Shown one piece after another: positions 43,778-53,180 of a stretch of 64,000 nucleotides of DNA. The DNA is from Gluconobacter sphaericus NBRC 12467. GTDB lineage: Bacteria > Pseudomonadota > Alphaproteobacteria > Acetobacterales > Acetobacteraceae. The first letter of the stretch is position 1, and each line of letters begins with the position of its first letter. The notes under the pieces are model-generated. The model saw only the letters and a program-made list of their open reading frames with translations, did not search any database and was not told the DNA's origin. The position numbers and the translations under genes are program-made. Location of the stretch: assembly GCF_006539125.1 (NCBI RefSeq), contig NZ_BJMK01000002.1:62001-126000 (forward strand), in the 5' to 3' direction.

Positions 43778-44496
43778 CGTGCAGTCTCCACAAGCGCCGC
43801 ATACAGGCGACGGTCGCCGGGGTCGAGGGAGAATTCAGGATGCCACTGTACGCCAATGGCGAAACGGGGGCCATCAAGCTCGATTGCCTCGATCGTTCCA
43901 TCCGGCGCGCGGGCGCAGATTTTGGTCCGTCCGGGGTCGCGCACAGCCTGATGATGAGAGGAGTTCACGCTCATGCGTTTCGCTCCCACGATCCGCGCAA
44001 GTTTCGTGCCGGGGACGATTTCGATGTTATGGCCGGGTTCATGGCGCGGGTTGGGCTGTTCGTGTTGCAGGTCTTCCGACAAGTGCTGGATCAGCGTGCC
44101 TCCGGCCTCCACAGCCAGAAGCTGCATCCCGCCACAGATCCCCAGAACCGGCTTGCCCTGCGCCAGTGCGGCCCGCAGGAGCGCCAGTTCGGCAGCGGTC
44201 CGCGCCGGGCGCGGGTTGGTCAGCGGATGGGGCGCCTCGCCATACAGCGTCGGATCGACGTCGAACGCGCCGCCTGTGACGATCAGTCCGTCCAGCCGAG
44301 CCATCAGGGCCTCGGCGTTGCAGCCGTAACCCAGACAGACCGGAATTCCGCCCGCGTCACTCACGGCTGTCAGGTAGTTTTCCCGCAGGGCATGGAAGGG
44401 GTAGCGCGAGAACTGCCCCACGCCGCCGGGTTCATGATCCAGCGTTAATCCGATTAGCGGTGCAGGATGCGAAGGGGATGGACGAGGGAGGGTCAT
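43774..44496 (-). CDS. Class I glutamine amidotransferase, PuuD-like peptidase C26
   Basis: The 240-residue protein has the nucleophile elbow GICGGMQLLAVEAGG (catalytic Cys) and the conserved IGVQWHPEF (catalytic His). This is the gamma-glutamyl-gamma-aminobutyrate hydrolase group, which cleaves gamma-glutamyl amides, often in polyamine breakdown. No other polyamine genes are nearby, so the substrate is open. ATG 44496 is chosen (PRPSPSHPAPLIGLTLDHEPG follows closely); the frame is open upstream. It diverges from tadA. Confidence 0.83.
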   Translation of the reverse strand: MTLPRPSPSHPAPLIGLTLDHEPGGVGQFSRYPFHALRENYLTAVSDAGGIPVCLGYGCNAEALMARLDGLIVTGGAFDVDPTLYGEAPHPLTNPRPARTAAELALLRAALAQGKPVLGICGGMQLLAVEAGGTLIQHLSEDLQHEQPNPRHEPGHNIEIVPGTKLARIVGAKRMSVNSSHHQAVRDPGRTKICARAPDGTIEAIELDGPRFAIGVQWHPEFSLDPGDRRLYAALVETAR

Positions 44497-44514
44497 GCAC
44501 CGCATCATCGCATC

Positions 44515-45006
44515 ATGATTCAGGGTGAGACAAGGATTCAGACGGATATCGGTCCGGCCATGCAGATCGCACTGCAAGCCGCGCGGGAGGCTGCGTCATG
44601 TGAGGAAGTTCCGGTGGGCGCGGTCGTGCTCGGTCCCGACGGCAGCGTTCTGGCCGTTGCACGCAATCATGTGGAGGGCGCTTATGACGCTTCTGCCCAT
44701 GCTGAGCTTCTGGCGATGCGTGAGGCCGCCGCACGCCTGCAAAACCCGCGCCTGACGGATTGCACGCTGGTTGTGACGCTGGAGCCGTGTCCGATGTGTG
44801 CGGCGGCGATCGTGCATTTCCGGATCGGGCGGGTCGTGTTCGGTGCCTATGATCCCAAGGGCGGGGGTGTGGAGCATGGACCGCGCATTTTCGAGCGCCC
44901 GTCCTGTCTGCACCGCCCCGAGGTCATCGGCGGCGTGTGTGAACGCGAGGCGTCCGGGCTTCTGAAAGACTTTTTCCGCAAACTCCGCAAACCCATCGCA
45001 GAATGA
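44515..45006 (+). CDS. tadA: tRNA-specific adenosine deaminase
   Basis: TadA converts adenosine 34 of tRNA-Arg to inosine, which is essential for decoding. The 163-residue protein has the zinc-dependent deaminase core: His62 and Glu64 (AHAELLAM), and Cys92 and Cys95 (EPCPMCAAAI). The ATG at 44515 is likely; Met16 (44560) would also suit. It diverges from the amidotransferase gene, with about 18 bases between the chosen starts. Confidence 0.92.
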   Translation: MIQGETRIQTDIGPAMQIALQAAREAASCEEVPVGAVVLGPDGSVLAVARNHVEGAYDASAHAELLAMREAAARLQNPRLTDCTLVVTLEPCPMCAAAIVHFRIGRVVFGAYDPKGGGVEHGPRIFERPSCLHRPEVIGGVCEREASGLLKDFFRKLRKPIAE

Positions 45007-45141
45007 CGCGGTGGAAGGCTGAATTCACAGTCCGTCACGAACTTACGGATGTTTCACCCTGCGGCCAGCTTGTGGAACGGGAACGGGGTTCATAGTTCAG
45101 CGCTATAAGCCACGATGTTTTTGCAACAAGTCGGGATTGAT

Positions 45142-46701
45142 ATGACCACACGCTTTCGCACGTCCCTGTCCGCTCTCGCTGCAACCACCATGCTGGTCGC
45201 GGCCCCGTTCGCTTTTGCGGACACCACGCCTGCAACCGCCACTCAGGCGGGTGCCACGACGGCCGCAAGCGGGGCCATCAAGCCGCAGACAGGTGTTCAG
45301 GCGCTCCCCAACTTCGTCAATCTCGTCAAGCAGGTGAAGCCGGCGGTCGTTTCCATCACGGCGCACATCAAGGCGGATGTGGCAGAGGAAGAGGAAAACG
45401 GCCCGGGTGGCGGTGGGCAGGGTGGCGGTATGCCGTTCCCGTTTCCCTTCCCGTTCCAGATGATGCCGCAGCAGCAGCAGAACCGCACGGTCGAGGCCCG
45501 CGGGTCGGGATTCATTATCTCGTCTGACGGTTATGTTGTGACGAACAACCATGTCGTGAACGGCGCGACCAAGGTGACGGTCACGCTCGATGACGGCACG
45601 ACGCTGCCTGCCAAGATCATCGGCCGTGACCCGAAGACGGACGTCGCCCTCCTGCGCGTCAAACCGACCGGCAAGCTGCCATTCATCGAGCTGGGCGATT
45701 CCGACGAGGTCCAGCCGGGTGAGTGGGTTATTGCCGTGGGCAACCCCTACGGTCTGGGTGGCACGGTGACGGCGGGTATCGTCTCCGCGCTGGGTCGTGA
45801 CCTGCATTCGGGCGCCTATAACGACTTCATTCAGGTCGATGCACCGATCAATCACGGCAACTCTGGCGGTCCGCTGTTCACGCAGGATGGCAAGGTCGTG
45901 GGCATCAACTCCATGATCATCTCGCCCAATGGCGGCGGCTCGATTGGTATCGGGTTCGCCATTCCGTCCAACACCGTGAAATCCGTCGTGAGCCAGCTTG
46001 AAAAGACCGGACATGTCACGCGCGGCTATCTTGGTATTGAAGGGCAGGACATCTCGCCGACCATGGCGCAGGCGCTGAACCTCAAGTCTTCCGAACCGGG
46101 TGCACCACCGCGCGGAACGCTGGTAGCGTCCGTCTCCAAGGGGAGCCCCGCCGAGAAGGCCGGCATCAAGAGCGGGGATGTCGTTACCACGCTGAACGGT
46201 AAATCGATCAAGAACGGCCATGATCTGGCAGTGAAGGTTGTTTCCATCGCACCGGGAACCGCTGCGACGTTGGGTCTTCTGCGTGACGGCAAACCAATGA
46301 CCATGAACTTCACGGTCGGCAACCTGTCCGCACAGGACCATGCTGCGGGTAATGCGACAGATACCGCACAGTCCGGCGCGGGCAAGCTTGGTGTGTCGCT
46401 TGCGTCCCTAACGCCGCGGGCACGTCAGGAACTGGGCCTGGATGACAGCGTGCAGGGCGCGGTCGTGGCCGATGTTGTACAGGGCTCCCCAGCTGATCAA
46501 TCCGGCATCCGTCCGGGCGACATCATTGTCGCCGTCGGCAATCACGTCACGCCGTCGCCCAAGGCTGTCGTGGCTCAGGTGCATGATGCGCTGGGCCGCA
46601 AGCAGCCGCCACTTCTGCGGATCCTGCGTGACGGACAGCAGCTATTTGTGGCTGTCTCCCCGAATGGCTCGGACGACGACAGCTCCGACGACGCCCAGTA
46701 A
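45142..46701 (+). CDS. degP: Periplasmic serine protease/chaperone of the Do (DegP/HtrA) family
   Basis: The 519-residue protein has a signal peptide (to about ADTTPA), a protease domain with triad His137, Asp167 and Ser241, and two C-terminal PDZ domains. The serine motif reads NHGNSGG; many HtrA proteins have NRGNSGG or NPGNSGG. A Gly/Pro/Phe-rich loop (about 88-115) lies in the position of the LA loop. It should degrade or refold damaged envelope proteins. ATG 45115 would add nine residues. A terminator follows the stop. It is the second HtrA-like protease in the window. Confidence 0.9.
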   Translation: MTTRFRTSLSALAATTMLVAAPFAFADTTPATATQAGATTAASGAIKPQTGVQALPNFVNLVKQVKPAVVSITAHIKADVAEEEENGPGGGGQGGGMPFPFPFPFQMMPQQQQNRTVEARGSGFIISSDGYVVTNNHVVNGATKVTVTLDDGTTLPAKIIGRDPKTDVALLRVKPTGKLPFIELGDSDEVQPGEWVIAVGNPYGLGGTVTAGIVSALGRDLHSGAYNDFIQVDAPINHGNSGGPLFTQDGKVVGINSMIISPNGGGSIGIGFAIPSNTVKSVVSQLEKTGHVTRGYLGIEGQDISPTMAQALNLKSSEPGAPPRGTLVASVSKGSPAEKAGIKSGDVVTTLNGKSIKNGHDLAVKVVSIAPGTAATLGLLRDGKPMTMNFTVGNLSAQDHAAGNATDTAQSGAGKLGVSLASLTPRARQELGLDDSVQGAVVADVVQGSPADQSGIRPGDIIVAVGNHVTPSPKAVVAQVHDALGRKQPPLLRILRDGQQLFVAVSPNGSDDDSSDDAQ

Positions 46702-47056
46702 GACCGGCGTTCAGACAAGTCGCTTGAAAAGGCGGGAAGGGTCACACCTTCCCGCCTTTTTTCATGTTTGCACCCCGGATCGAATTCGGAATGTATTCCG
46801 GCCGAGCGAGGGCAGAGCGGAACAGCCGTCATTGTTCTGTCGATGTTTGCGGGCCGGATGGGTGCCATTGCATGGGCAGCATCCGGAGACGACGGAAAAT
46901 CAAGACCTGTTTCAGGGCACTTTCAACACGTAGGAAATATCGTGCTTGTTCTGGAGCTGATTTTCGTGGAAGCCGCGATCATGGGGTATGCTATATTTCA
47001 CCATGAGCCCCGCGCTGGATACCTCCTGTATTGACCATAACGGCCGGGAGAAGAAC
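46702..47056. other. Intergenic region with a terminator and no clear gene
   Basis: Between the convergent degP and flippase genes lie a terminator (46727-46762) and about 290 bases with no convincing gene. A weak plus-strand frame at 46768-47034 encodes a hydrophobic stretch (NIVLVLELIFVEAAIMGYA), but it lacks a good ribosome binding site. I would not call it a gene. Confidence 0.5.
46727..46762 (+). terminator. Rho-independent terminator after degP
   Basis: AAGGCGGGAAGG (46729-46740) pairs with CCTTCCCGCCTT (46747-46758) around a six-base loop and is followed by T residues; the A run on the left also lets it serve the opposite strand. Confidence 0.88.
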
Positions 47057-48370
47057 CTAACGCTCGGAGGACTTGCCGATCCGGTCATGGAAGAACCAAA
47101 CGCCTAGCATCTGTGATAGCAGAATCGTTGCATTGCACGCTGCTGTCGACAGGCAGGCCCCCGCCAGACCGAAATGCCGCGTCAGGACATAGAGCGCCGG
47201 GAAATAGACTGCCATGACGGCGGTCCGGTTCTTCATGAGGAACTTCACATGCCCCACAACAATCAGCAGCGGCTCCAGCGGAATGACCAGCAGGCTGAAC
47301 ACCGCGGCCAGCAGCATAATGGAAATATAGAGCGACGTGTGATGTACATGCACATGCAGCAGGAAGCGGAAAATTGTCGAGCCAAAGAAGGCCGAGAGCA
47401 GCAGAAGCGCGACTGAAAGCCCGCTCAGAACGCCAAACATCTTCCACGTCACGCGCTTGAGGCCGCGCCAGTCCTGCCGGTCCCGCATCCGGACCAGTTC
47501 GGGATAGAGCACCGGCGAGATGAGCTGTGCGGGGGTGACGATTCCGTCCGCAATCTGGCGGCAGACGCGGAAGACGGCAGCCTCGGCCGGTCCCAGCCCG
47601 TTACCGACCAGCAGCGTCGCCACATGGCCCGAGATGTTACCCAGCGTCTGGTTGACGCTGGCAGCGCGTGTGAACTGCCACATGCCCGGAAGCTGCCAGC
47701 GCCAGTGCCGGAATGCCCGGAAATACTGGAAGCTGAACTTCCGGCGCAGGATATCCAGCGCGTAATGGATATAGAAGCCGTAATCGATGATGATCGTCAT
47801 CGCCCAGATGAACAGGAAATATCCGAGCTTCAGGTGGAGGACATAGCCTATGATGACACCGAGCGTCTTCGCAAGGGCCGCACAGCTGTCGATGATCGGG
47901 ACAAGATGGAATTTCCCCGCCATCCGCAGGATGCCGTTCGCCCAGCCTGAATACATTAACGGGCTGACGAACATGTACAGGTCCGCCAGAAACCGCACAT
48001 GGGCGGACCAGTGTGCAGTGTGTCCGTAGATTTGCACGCCCACCAGTCCAAACACGATGGCGAACATGGCCGAGAGCGTGTCAAGGCGGATGCAGAAATG
48101 GATTACCCGATGCAGGAGATCCGTATCGCCATTGCCGAAACTCTCGCTGCCGAAACGGATCAGCGTCTGCCAGGACTGCATCCGCGACAGAACCGAACTG
48201 GTCGAAGCCAGAGAATGGATCAGGATCAGAAGCCCGAAATCGGACAGGCCCAGCGCCCGCACAGCCAGGGCGATATAGATGAAGCTGCACAGCGCATTGG
48301 CGATGCGGCCGAGGGTGAGCACGCTGACGTTTCGGAAAATGGATTTGAAAACGGAGCGCTCGCCGGACAT
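47057..48370 (-). CDS. Polysaccharide flippase-like membrane protein (Wzx/MATE-type)
   Basis: The 437-residue protein has about 12-14 hydrophobic segments and the N-terminal pattern of the polysaccharide biosynthesis (PST) family (NVSVLTLGRIANALCSFIYIALAVRALG). Such flippases move lipid-linked glycan units to the periplasm. ATG 48370 is preferred: AAGG lies five bases upstream and the preceding frame is basic and unlike a membrane start; ATG 48421 would add 17 residues. It diverges from a glycerophosphotransferase-like gene, so both may serve one surface polymer. Confidence 0.8.
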   Translation of the reverse strand: MSGERSVFKSIFRNVSVLTLGRIANALCSFIYIALAVRALGLSDFGLLILIHSLASTSSVLSRMQSWQTLIRFGSESFGNGDTDLLHRVIHFCIRLDTLSAMFAIVFGLVGVQIYGHTAHWSAHVRFLADLYMFVSPLMYSGWANGILRMAGKFHLVPIIDSCAALAKTLGVIIGYVLHLKLGYFLFIWAMTIIIDYGFYIHYALDILRRKFSFQYFRAFRHWRWQLPGMWQFTRAASVNQTLGNISGHVATLLVGNGLGPAEAAVFRVCRQIADGIVTPAQLISPVLYPELVRMRDRQDWRGLKRVTWKMFGVLSGLSVALLLLSAFFGSTIFRFLLHVHVHHTSLYISIMLLAAVFSLLVIPLEPLLIVVGHVKFLMKNRTAVMAVYFPALYVLTRHFGLAGACLSTAACNATILLSQMLGVWFFHDRIGKSSER

Positions 48371-48618
48371 GCGGGCCTTACTGACCACAAAGCCTCGAAG
48401 CTGTCCATGCTGCGTGGTCATGCAGCAGGGTAGTGTCGCAGAGGGGCGGATGTTTCTTGACAGAGGACGGTCAGGGATTATGAAGAAATTATTACACATT
48501 TCGTTACTAGAGTTCCTGCACACGGGATTTGGTAACGAGCTGTTTTTTTCTGAGGGCCACACCACAAAAAAATGCAGGTTTCAGCCTGTTTTTTCAGGCA
48601 GGACGCATCTCACCAGTC
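48371..48618. other. Divergent promoter region, AT-rich in part
   Basis: This 248-base gap separates the divergent flippase and glycerophosphotransferase-like genes. The part from about 48470 to 48600 is AT-rich and must hold the plus-strand promoter. A small hairpin, AGCCTG-TTTTTT-CAGGCA, lies near 48583-48601. No ORF is supported. Confidence 0.4.
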
Positions 48619-49734
48619 ATGAAAATCGCCTTCATCTACATCGCTGAACCGTATCAGTGCTATCACACGGCCTCCGTCGCCAGCGCCCTTGCTGCAATTC
48701 CCGGTCATGACGTGGTGGAGTATTACAGCTTTCCGGAAACGGTGGAGCATCTCTCCCGCATCCGCCAGGCGTTGGACGTGCCAGCTCTGCCGCTGAAAGC
48801 GTTCCCCAAATCCCTCAAGGCCCGTCTACTGAAGCACGCAAGGCGGCTCGATCAGGAACGCCTCGTGGTGCTGCGCGAGAACATTGCCGAGCTGAACCGG
48901 TACGATGCGGTGGTGGCGACGGAATACACGGCGGGTGTCCTGAAGGAGATGGGACTTGCCGGTCCGAAGCTCATCCTGCTCATGCACGGTGCCGGGGACC
49001 GCTACGTCAATGACGAGCACCTCGTCCGCGAATTCGATCTGACGCTCGTGTCCGGTCCGAAAGTGGAAAATTATTTTCAGGACAAGGGTCTGCTGCGGCC
49101 GGAAACCACGCGGGTGGTCGGTTATCCGAAATTCGATGTATTCGAGGCGGTGCAGCGGAAAAAGACGATTTCGTTCGCTAATGGACAGCCGTTCGCGCTG
49201 TACAACCCGCACTACCAGCGCAAACTGACATCCGCTTCAGGCTGGATGATGCCGCTGATCCGGGGCTTTAAGGCCCAGAATGATTACAATCTTGTGGTGG
49301 CGCCCCATATCAAGACCTTCCACAGGGGCTTCGGAATCCGCGAGCGTCAACTCAAACGCCAGCGCAGCCCCGAAGTCATGGTCGATACGGGATCGTCTGC
49401 CATGCTGGACATGACCTACACGTCTCAAGCTGCGCTCTATATCGGCGATGTCAGCAGCCAGGTGTACGAGTTCCTGGGCACTCCGCGCCCCTGTGTTTTT
49501 CTGAACCCGCGCAAATTGCCGTGGCGGGATGATCCGTATTTTCTGCACTGGACGTTCGGGGACGTGGTGGAGGATCTCGACGATCTCATGCCTGCCATCG
49601 CCCGCGCGCAGGAGCGTCATGCTTTCTACCGTCCGGTACAAGAAAAGCTGTTCCGCGAAACCTTTGGCGAGCCGCTTCTGGGGGCGTCCCAGCGTGCGGC
49701 CGATGCCATCGCGCAGTTCATGACTGCGGCCTGA
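48619..49734 (+). CDS. CDP-glycerol glycerophosphotransferase-like protein (TagF/GT-B type)
   Basis: The 371-residue protein has the two-lobe GT-B fold of the CDP-glycerol glycerophosphotransferase family: LILLMHGAGDRYVN and VVGYPKFD near the lobe junction, then YNPHYQRK, DTGSSAMLDMTYTSQ and YIGDVSSQVYEFLG. Members make poly-glycerol-phosphate or transfer polyol phosphates to surface glycans. The usual N-terminal extension of TagF is missing. The ATG at 48619 opens directly into MKIAFIYIAEPY. The acceptor is unknown. Confidence 0.68.
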   Translation: MKIAFIYIAEPYQCYHTASVASALAAIPGHDVVEYYSFPETVEHLSRIRQALDVPALPLKAFPKSLKARLLKHARRLDQERLVVLRENIAELNRYDAVVATEYTAGVLKEMGLAGPKLILLMHGAGDRYVNDEHLVREFDLTLVSGPKVENYFQDKGLLRPETTRVVGYPKFDVFEAVQRKKTISFANGQPFALYNPHYQRKLTSASGWMMPLIRGFKAQNDYNLVVAPHIKTFHRGFGIRERQLKRQRSPEVMVDTGSSAMLDMTYTSQAALYIGDVSSQVYEFLGTPRPCVFLNPRKLPWRDDPYFLHWTFGDVVEDLDDLMPAIARAQERHAFYRPVQEKLFRETFGEPLLGASQRAADAIAQFMTAA

Positions 49735-49740
49735 GCGTCC

Positions 49741-51099
49741 TCAACATTCGGGGAAATTGACGGCCAGACCGCCGAGGGACGTTTCCTTGTAGCGGTGGTT
49801 CATGTCGCGGCCCGTCTCGGCCATTGTGCGGATAACCTGATCGAGTGAAACGTGATGGTCGCCATCCCCGTGCATGGCGAGAGACGCCGCGTTGACGGCC
49901 TTGATCGCCCCGAAAGCATTACGCTCGATACAAGGGATCTGCACCAGCCCCGCCACTGGGTCGCAGGTCATGCCCAGATGATGCTCCATCCCGATTTCGG
50001 CGGCATTCTCCACCTGAAGTGGCGTGGCACCCAGGGCTGCAGCAAGTCCGGCAGCGGCCATTGAAGATGCAACGCCGACTTCGCCCTGACACCCGACTTC
50101 TGCGCCTGAAATCGACGCATTCAGCTTGAACAGTCCGCCAATGGCCGCCGCGGTCAGCAGGAACCGTCGCTGCCCGTCGAGCGAATATTCGGGGCAGAAC
50201 TCGCGGTAATAACGCAGCACGGCCGGGATCACGCCCGCAGCACCGTTGGTTGGTGCCGTAACGACGCGCCCGCCAGCGGCGTTTTCTTCATTCACAGCGA
50301 TAGCGAACAGGCTGATCCAGTCCATGACCCCATGCGCGGCGGGCTGGTTGCTGCGGCTTTGTTCCTGCAGCCGTTCGTACAGCGCAGCAGCCCGCCGTCG
50401 CACGTTCAGCCGTCCCGGCAGCGTGCCTGAACGGTGCAGTCCGGCGTCCACGCAGTCCATCATTATAGCTACGATCCGGTCCAGATACGCCTCGACTTCG
50501 GCGCGCGGCCGCAGCACGTTTTCATTGGCCAGAACCACACCCGCGATATCGAGCCCTGTTTCCTGCGTGCGGGTCAGGAGTTCCGCGCCGCTGGTGAAGT
50601 CATAAGGCATGTCAGGCTGGGCATAGGTCGCGGTTTCGGTCGCCTGTTCGGGGACGATGAACCCACCACCCACCGAACAGAACCGCGCACAGGCCAGCAG
50701 ACGGTCTTCGGCATCGAACGCCTCGAACTGGAGCGTGTTGGGATGAACCGGCGGGATGGTCTTTGTATCGAGGACGATGTCTGTTTCCGGATCGAAGGGC
50801 GTGGGATGCCCTTTGAACGGGATCAGATGTGTCTGGTTCACGGAGGTCACAATGCTGTCTGCCAGCATCGGGTCCATCGTGTCGGGCTTTTCGCCCGCCA
50901 GCCCAAGAATGACGGCACGGTCCGTCGCATGGCCCCGCGCCGTCCAGGCGAGCGAGCCGTAAAGTGTGACGCGCAGACGCGACACCTCCGCCGCATGGGG
51001 CAGGGTGTCGGCAAAACGTGCGGCCGCACGCATGGGGCCGACAGTGTGCGAAGAAGACGGACCGATCCCGATCTTGAACAGGTCGAACAGGCTGATCAT
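49741..51099 (-). CDS. sdaA: L-serine ammonia-lyase (single-chain iron-sulfur type)
   Basis: The enzyme turns L-serine into pyruvate and ammonia. At 452 residues it is the fused single-chain form: beta domain first (FKIGIGPSSSHTVGPMRAA), then the alpha domain with cluster cysteines (GAEVGCQGEVG and GMTCDPVAGLVQIPC). Its ATG directly abuts the stop of the threonine aldolase gene, so the two are an operon. It belongs to the serine/glycine/one-carbon group formed with folD and the metF-like gene. Confidence 0.93.
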   Translation of the reverse strand: MISLFDLFKIGIGPSSSHTVGPMRAAARFADTLPHAAEVSRLRVTLYGSLAWTARGHATDRAVILGLAGEKPDTMDPMLADSIVTSVNQTHLIPFKGHPTPFDPETDIVLDTKTIPPVHPNTLQFEAFDAEDRLLACARFCSVGGGFIVPEQATETATYAQPDMPYDFTSGAELLTRTQETGLDIAGVVLANENVLRPRAEVEAYLDRIVAIMMDCVDAGLHRSGTLPGRLNVRRRAAALYERLQEQSRSNQPAAHGVMDWISLFAIAVNEENAAGGRVVTAPTNGAAGVIPAVLRYYREFCPEYSLDGQRRFLLTAAAIGGLFKLNASISGAEVGCQGEVGVASSMAAAGLAAALGATPLQVENAAEIGMEHHLGMTCDPVAGLVQIPCIERNAFGAIKAVNAASLAMHGDGDHHVSLDQVIRTMAETGRDMNHRYKETSLGGLAVNFPEC

Positions 51100-52164
51100 T
51101 CAGGCAGCGATTTCGGCAAGCAGTGCGTCAACGTCCTGTTCCCGGGTGTAAAAGCTCGGCACAAGACGGATGAGCGTGCCCGACACCCCCTCGGGTGTCG
51201 GCCAGCGATAGAAGCCAAATCCTGCCGCTTCCAGTTCTTCGACCAGCCGGTCCGGCAGGATGACGAACACTTCGTTGCCCTGCGTCTCGAACGGAAGCTG
51301 TGCGCCCGCGTGACGGCGCAAACCTTCGACGATCCGCTGAGCCATGGCGTTGGCATGTGCGCTGTTCTTCAGCCACAGCCCATTGTCCAGCAGGGTCAGA
51401 AGCTGCGCGCTCAGGAACCGCGCCTTGGACCACAGATGGCCGCTGCGTTTGATGCGCCGCTCGAAATCTTTCAGCGCCGGGCGCGTGCGCTCATTGACGA
51501 AGAACACGACCGCTTCTGCCGCCATGGCCCCGCATTTCGTGCCGCCGAACGACAGAACATCCACCCCGGCCTGCCACGTCGCTTCGGCCGGTGTGCAGCC
51601 CAGATGCGCGATAGCATTGCTCAACCGAGAGCCATCCAGATGGACGGGCAGGTCCTGCTCATGGGCGATGTCGCACAGCGTCGCCAGATCCTTAAGGGCA
51701 TAGACCGTGCCCCATTCTGTGGCCTGCGTCAGGGATAGCGCCTGGATGGGGGGCTTGAGAATTCCGCCCTGTGCATTGACCTGCAGACCTGTTTGCAGGG
51801 CTTCAGGCGCCATGCGGCCATCGGCGGAAGGCAGCGTGACAAGCTTGGCGCCATGCATGAAAAATTCCGGCGCCCCGCCCTCGTCATTGCTGATATGCGC
51901 GCTCTGGTCGCACAGCACCGCGCCATAGGGTGCCACAAGCGCGGAGAGTGCCAAACTATTGGTCGCAGTCCCCGTCACGACGGGAAAAACCGCGACTTCT
52001 GCTTCGAAGACCTCGCTGAAACGCGTATTGAGGGTGCTGCTCAGGATATCGGCGCCATAGGATCCGACGCTGCCCTCATTGGCGCGCATCATGGCCTCCA
52101 TCACGGCGGGGCAGGCGGGGGAAACATTGTCACTGGCGAAGTTCTTGCGTATTTCGTCGGTCAC
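51100..52164 (-). CDS. ltaE: Low-specificity L-threonine aldolase
   Basis: This PLP enzyme splits threonine to glycine and acetaldehyde. From GTG 52164 it has 354 residues, with the family start FASDN, the loop VGSYGAD, LDGSRLSNA and FGGTKCGAMAAEA, where Lys binds PLP. GTG 52164 has GAGG eight bases upstream and leaves about 80 bases to the divergent folD; the alternative ATG 52236 would add 24 residues and leave only 11 bases between the two starts. sdaA follows at once. Confidence 0.9.
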   Translation of the reverse strand: MTDEIRKNFASDNVSPACPAVMEAMMRANEGSVGSYGADILSSTLNTRFSEVFEAEVAVFPVVTGTATNSLALSALVAPYGAVLCDQSAHISNDEGGAPEFFMHGAKLVTLPSADGRMAPEALQTGLQVNAQGGILKPPIQALSLTQATEWGTVYALKDLATLCDIAHEQDLPVHLDGSRLSNAIAHLGCTPAEATWQAGVDVLSFGGTKCGAMAAEAVVFFVNERTRPALKDFERRIKRSGHLWSKARFLSAQLLTLLDNGLWLKNSAHANAMAQRIVEGLRRHAGAQLPFETQGNEVFVILPDRLVEELEAAGFGFYRWPTPEGVSGTLIRLVPSFYTREQDVDALLAEIAA

Positions 52165-52247
52165 GAGACCATCCTCAGTTCCTGCGGCCGTCACGGCCTG
52201 TTTGTTAGCGTAACTGAACTGACTGCCAGTTGTCATCCGGAGTGCCC

Positions 52248-53180
52248 ATGAGCATGTTGTTCCCCGAGAAGTCTTCCGAACCGGCATCCCAGATCGTTGA
52301 TGGCAAGATCATTGACGGCAAAGGCATCGCCCGCGCTCTGACCGATCAGGTGGGTCGTGAAGTGGCAAAATTCGTCGAACAGGGCAATACCATTCCTGGC
52401 CTTGCCGTTGTTCTGGTGGGTAATGATCCGGCCTCTGAAGTCTATGTGAAGAACAAGGCGATCCAGACCCATCGCGTGGGCATGCGTTCCTTCATGCACA
52501 TGCTGCCGCAAAGCACGTCGCAGGATGAACTGCTGGACCTGATTGCCCAGCTCAACGCCAATCCGAAGATCCACGGTATTCTGGTTCAGCTTCCTCTCCC
52601 GGCCCAGATCGACCCGGTTGCAGTGACGAACGCCATTGCGCCGCACAAGGACGTGGACGGTCTGGGCGAGGTCAATGCCGGCCGCCTGTCGCTCGGGATC
52701 GATGGCATCGTGCCCTGCACGCCGCTGGGCTGCCTGATGCTGCTCAAATCCGTCCATGAGGACATGACCGGCAAGCATGCCGTGGTGATTGGTGCGTCCA
52801 ACCTTGTCGGTAAGCCGATGGCACAGCTCCTGCTCAAGGAGAATTGCACGGTCACGGTCGCCCATATCCACACCCGCAATACAAAGGAACTGGCCCGGGA
52901 AGCGGACATCCTGGTCGTGGCGACGGGGAAAAGCGGTCTGGTCCGTGGTGACTGGATCAAGCCGGGCGCGACTGTGATCGATGTCGGCATCACCCGTGTT
53001 CCGGCCGAAAATGGCAAGACACGCCTGGTGGGCGACGTGGTATTTGATGAGGCTCTGCCGGTCGCCGGACACATCACACCGGTTCCGGGCGGTGTTGGCC
53101 CCATGACCATCGCCTGTCTGCTGCACAATACGCTTCAGGCCGCCCGTGCAACGCAGGCGGTTGCGGACGCGTCTTCATGA
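52248..53180 (+). CDS. folD: Bifunctional methylene-THF dehydrogenase/cyclohydrolase
   Basis: FolD interconverts methylene-, methenyl- and formyl-tetrahydrofolate. The 310-residue protein has the substrate segment ([14 protein letters not shown]), [14 protein letters not shown] and the dinucleotide-binding [17 protein letters not shown]. The ATG follows GGAG by seven bases. Its last bases overlap the metF-like start (ATGA), so both are coupled. They sit opposite to ltaE-sdaA, whose products feed the one-carbon pool. Confidence 0.95.
   Translation: MSMLFPEKSSEPASQIVDGKIIDGKGIARALTDQVGREVAKFVEQGNTIPGLAVVLVGNDPASEVYVKNKAIQTHRVGMRSFMHMLPQSTSQDELLDLIAQLNANPKIHGILVQLPLPAQIDPVAVTNAIAPHKDVDGLGEVNAGRLSLGIDGIVPCTPLGCLMLLKSVHEDMTGKHAVVIGASNLVGKPMAQLLLKENCTVTVAHIHTRNTKELAREADILVVATGKSGLVRGDWIKPGATVIDVGITRVPAENGKTRLVGDVVFDEALPVAGHITPVPGGVGPMTIACLLHNTLQAARATQAVADASS

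Noticed and set aside
42368-43951. 527-codon plus-strand open frame across rsmD and rluB
   Set aside because: Both minus-strand genes have intact catalytic motifs, so the plus-strand frame is a shadow.
46768-47034. 88-codon plus-strand frame with a hydrophobic segment
   Set aside because: No ribosome binding site, no family, and it starts within the degP terminator area.
50434-51738. 434-codon plus-strand open frame across sdaA and ltaE
   Set aside because: It is antisense to two recognised enzymes and has no domain.
52234-52236. ATG as the ltaE start codon
   Set aside because: It would add 24 residues ahead of the aldolase core and leave almost no promoter space to folD; GTG 52164 has a Shine-Dalgarno.
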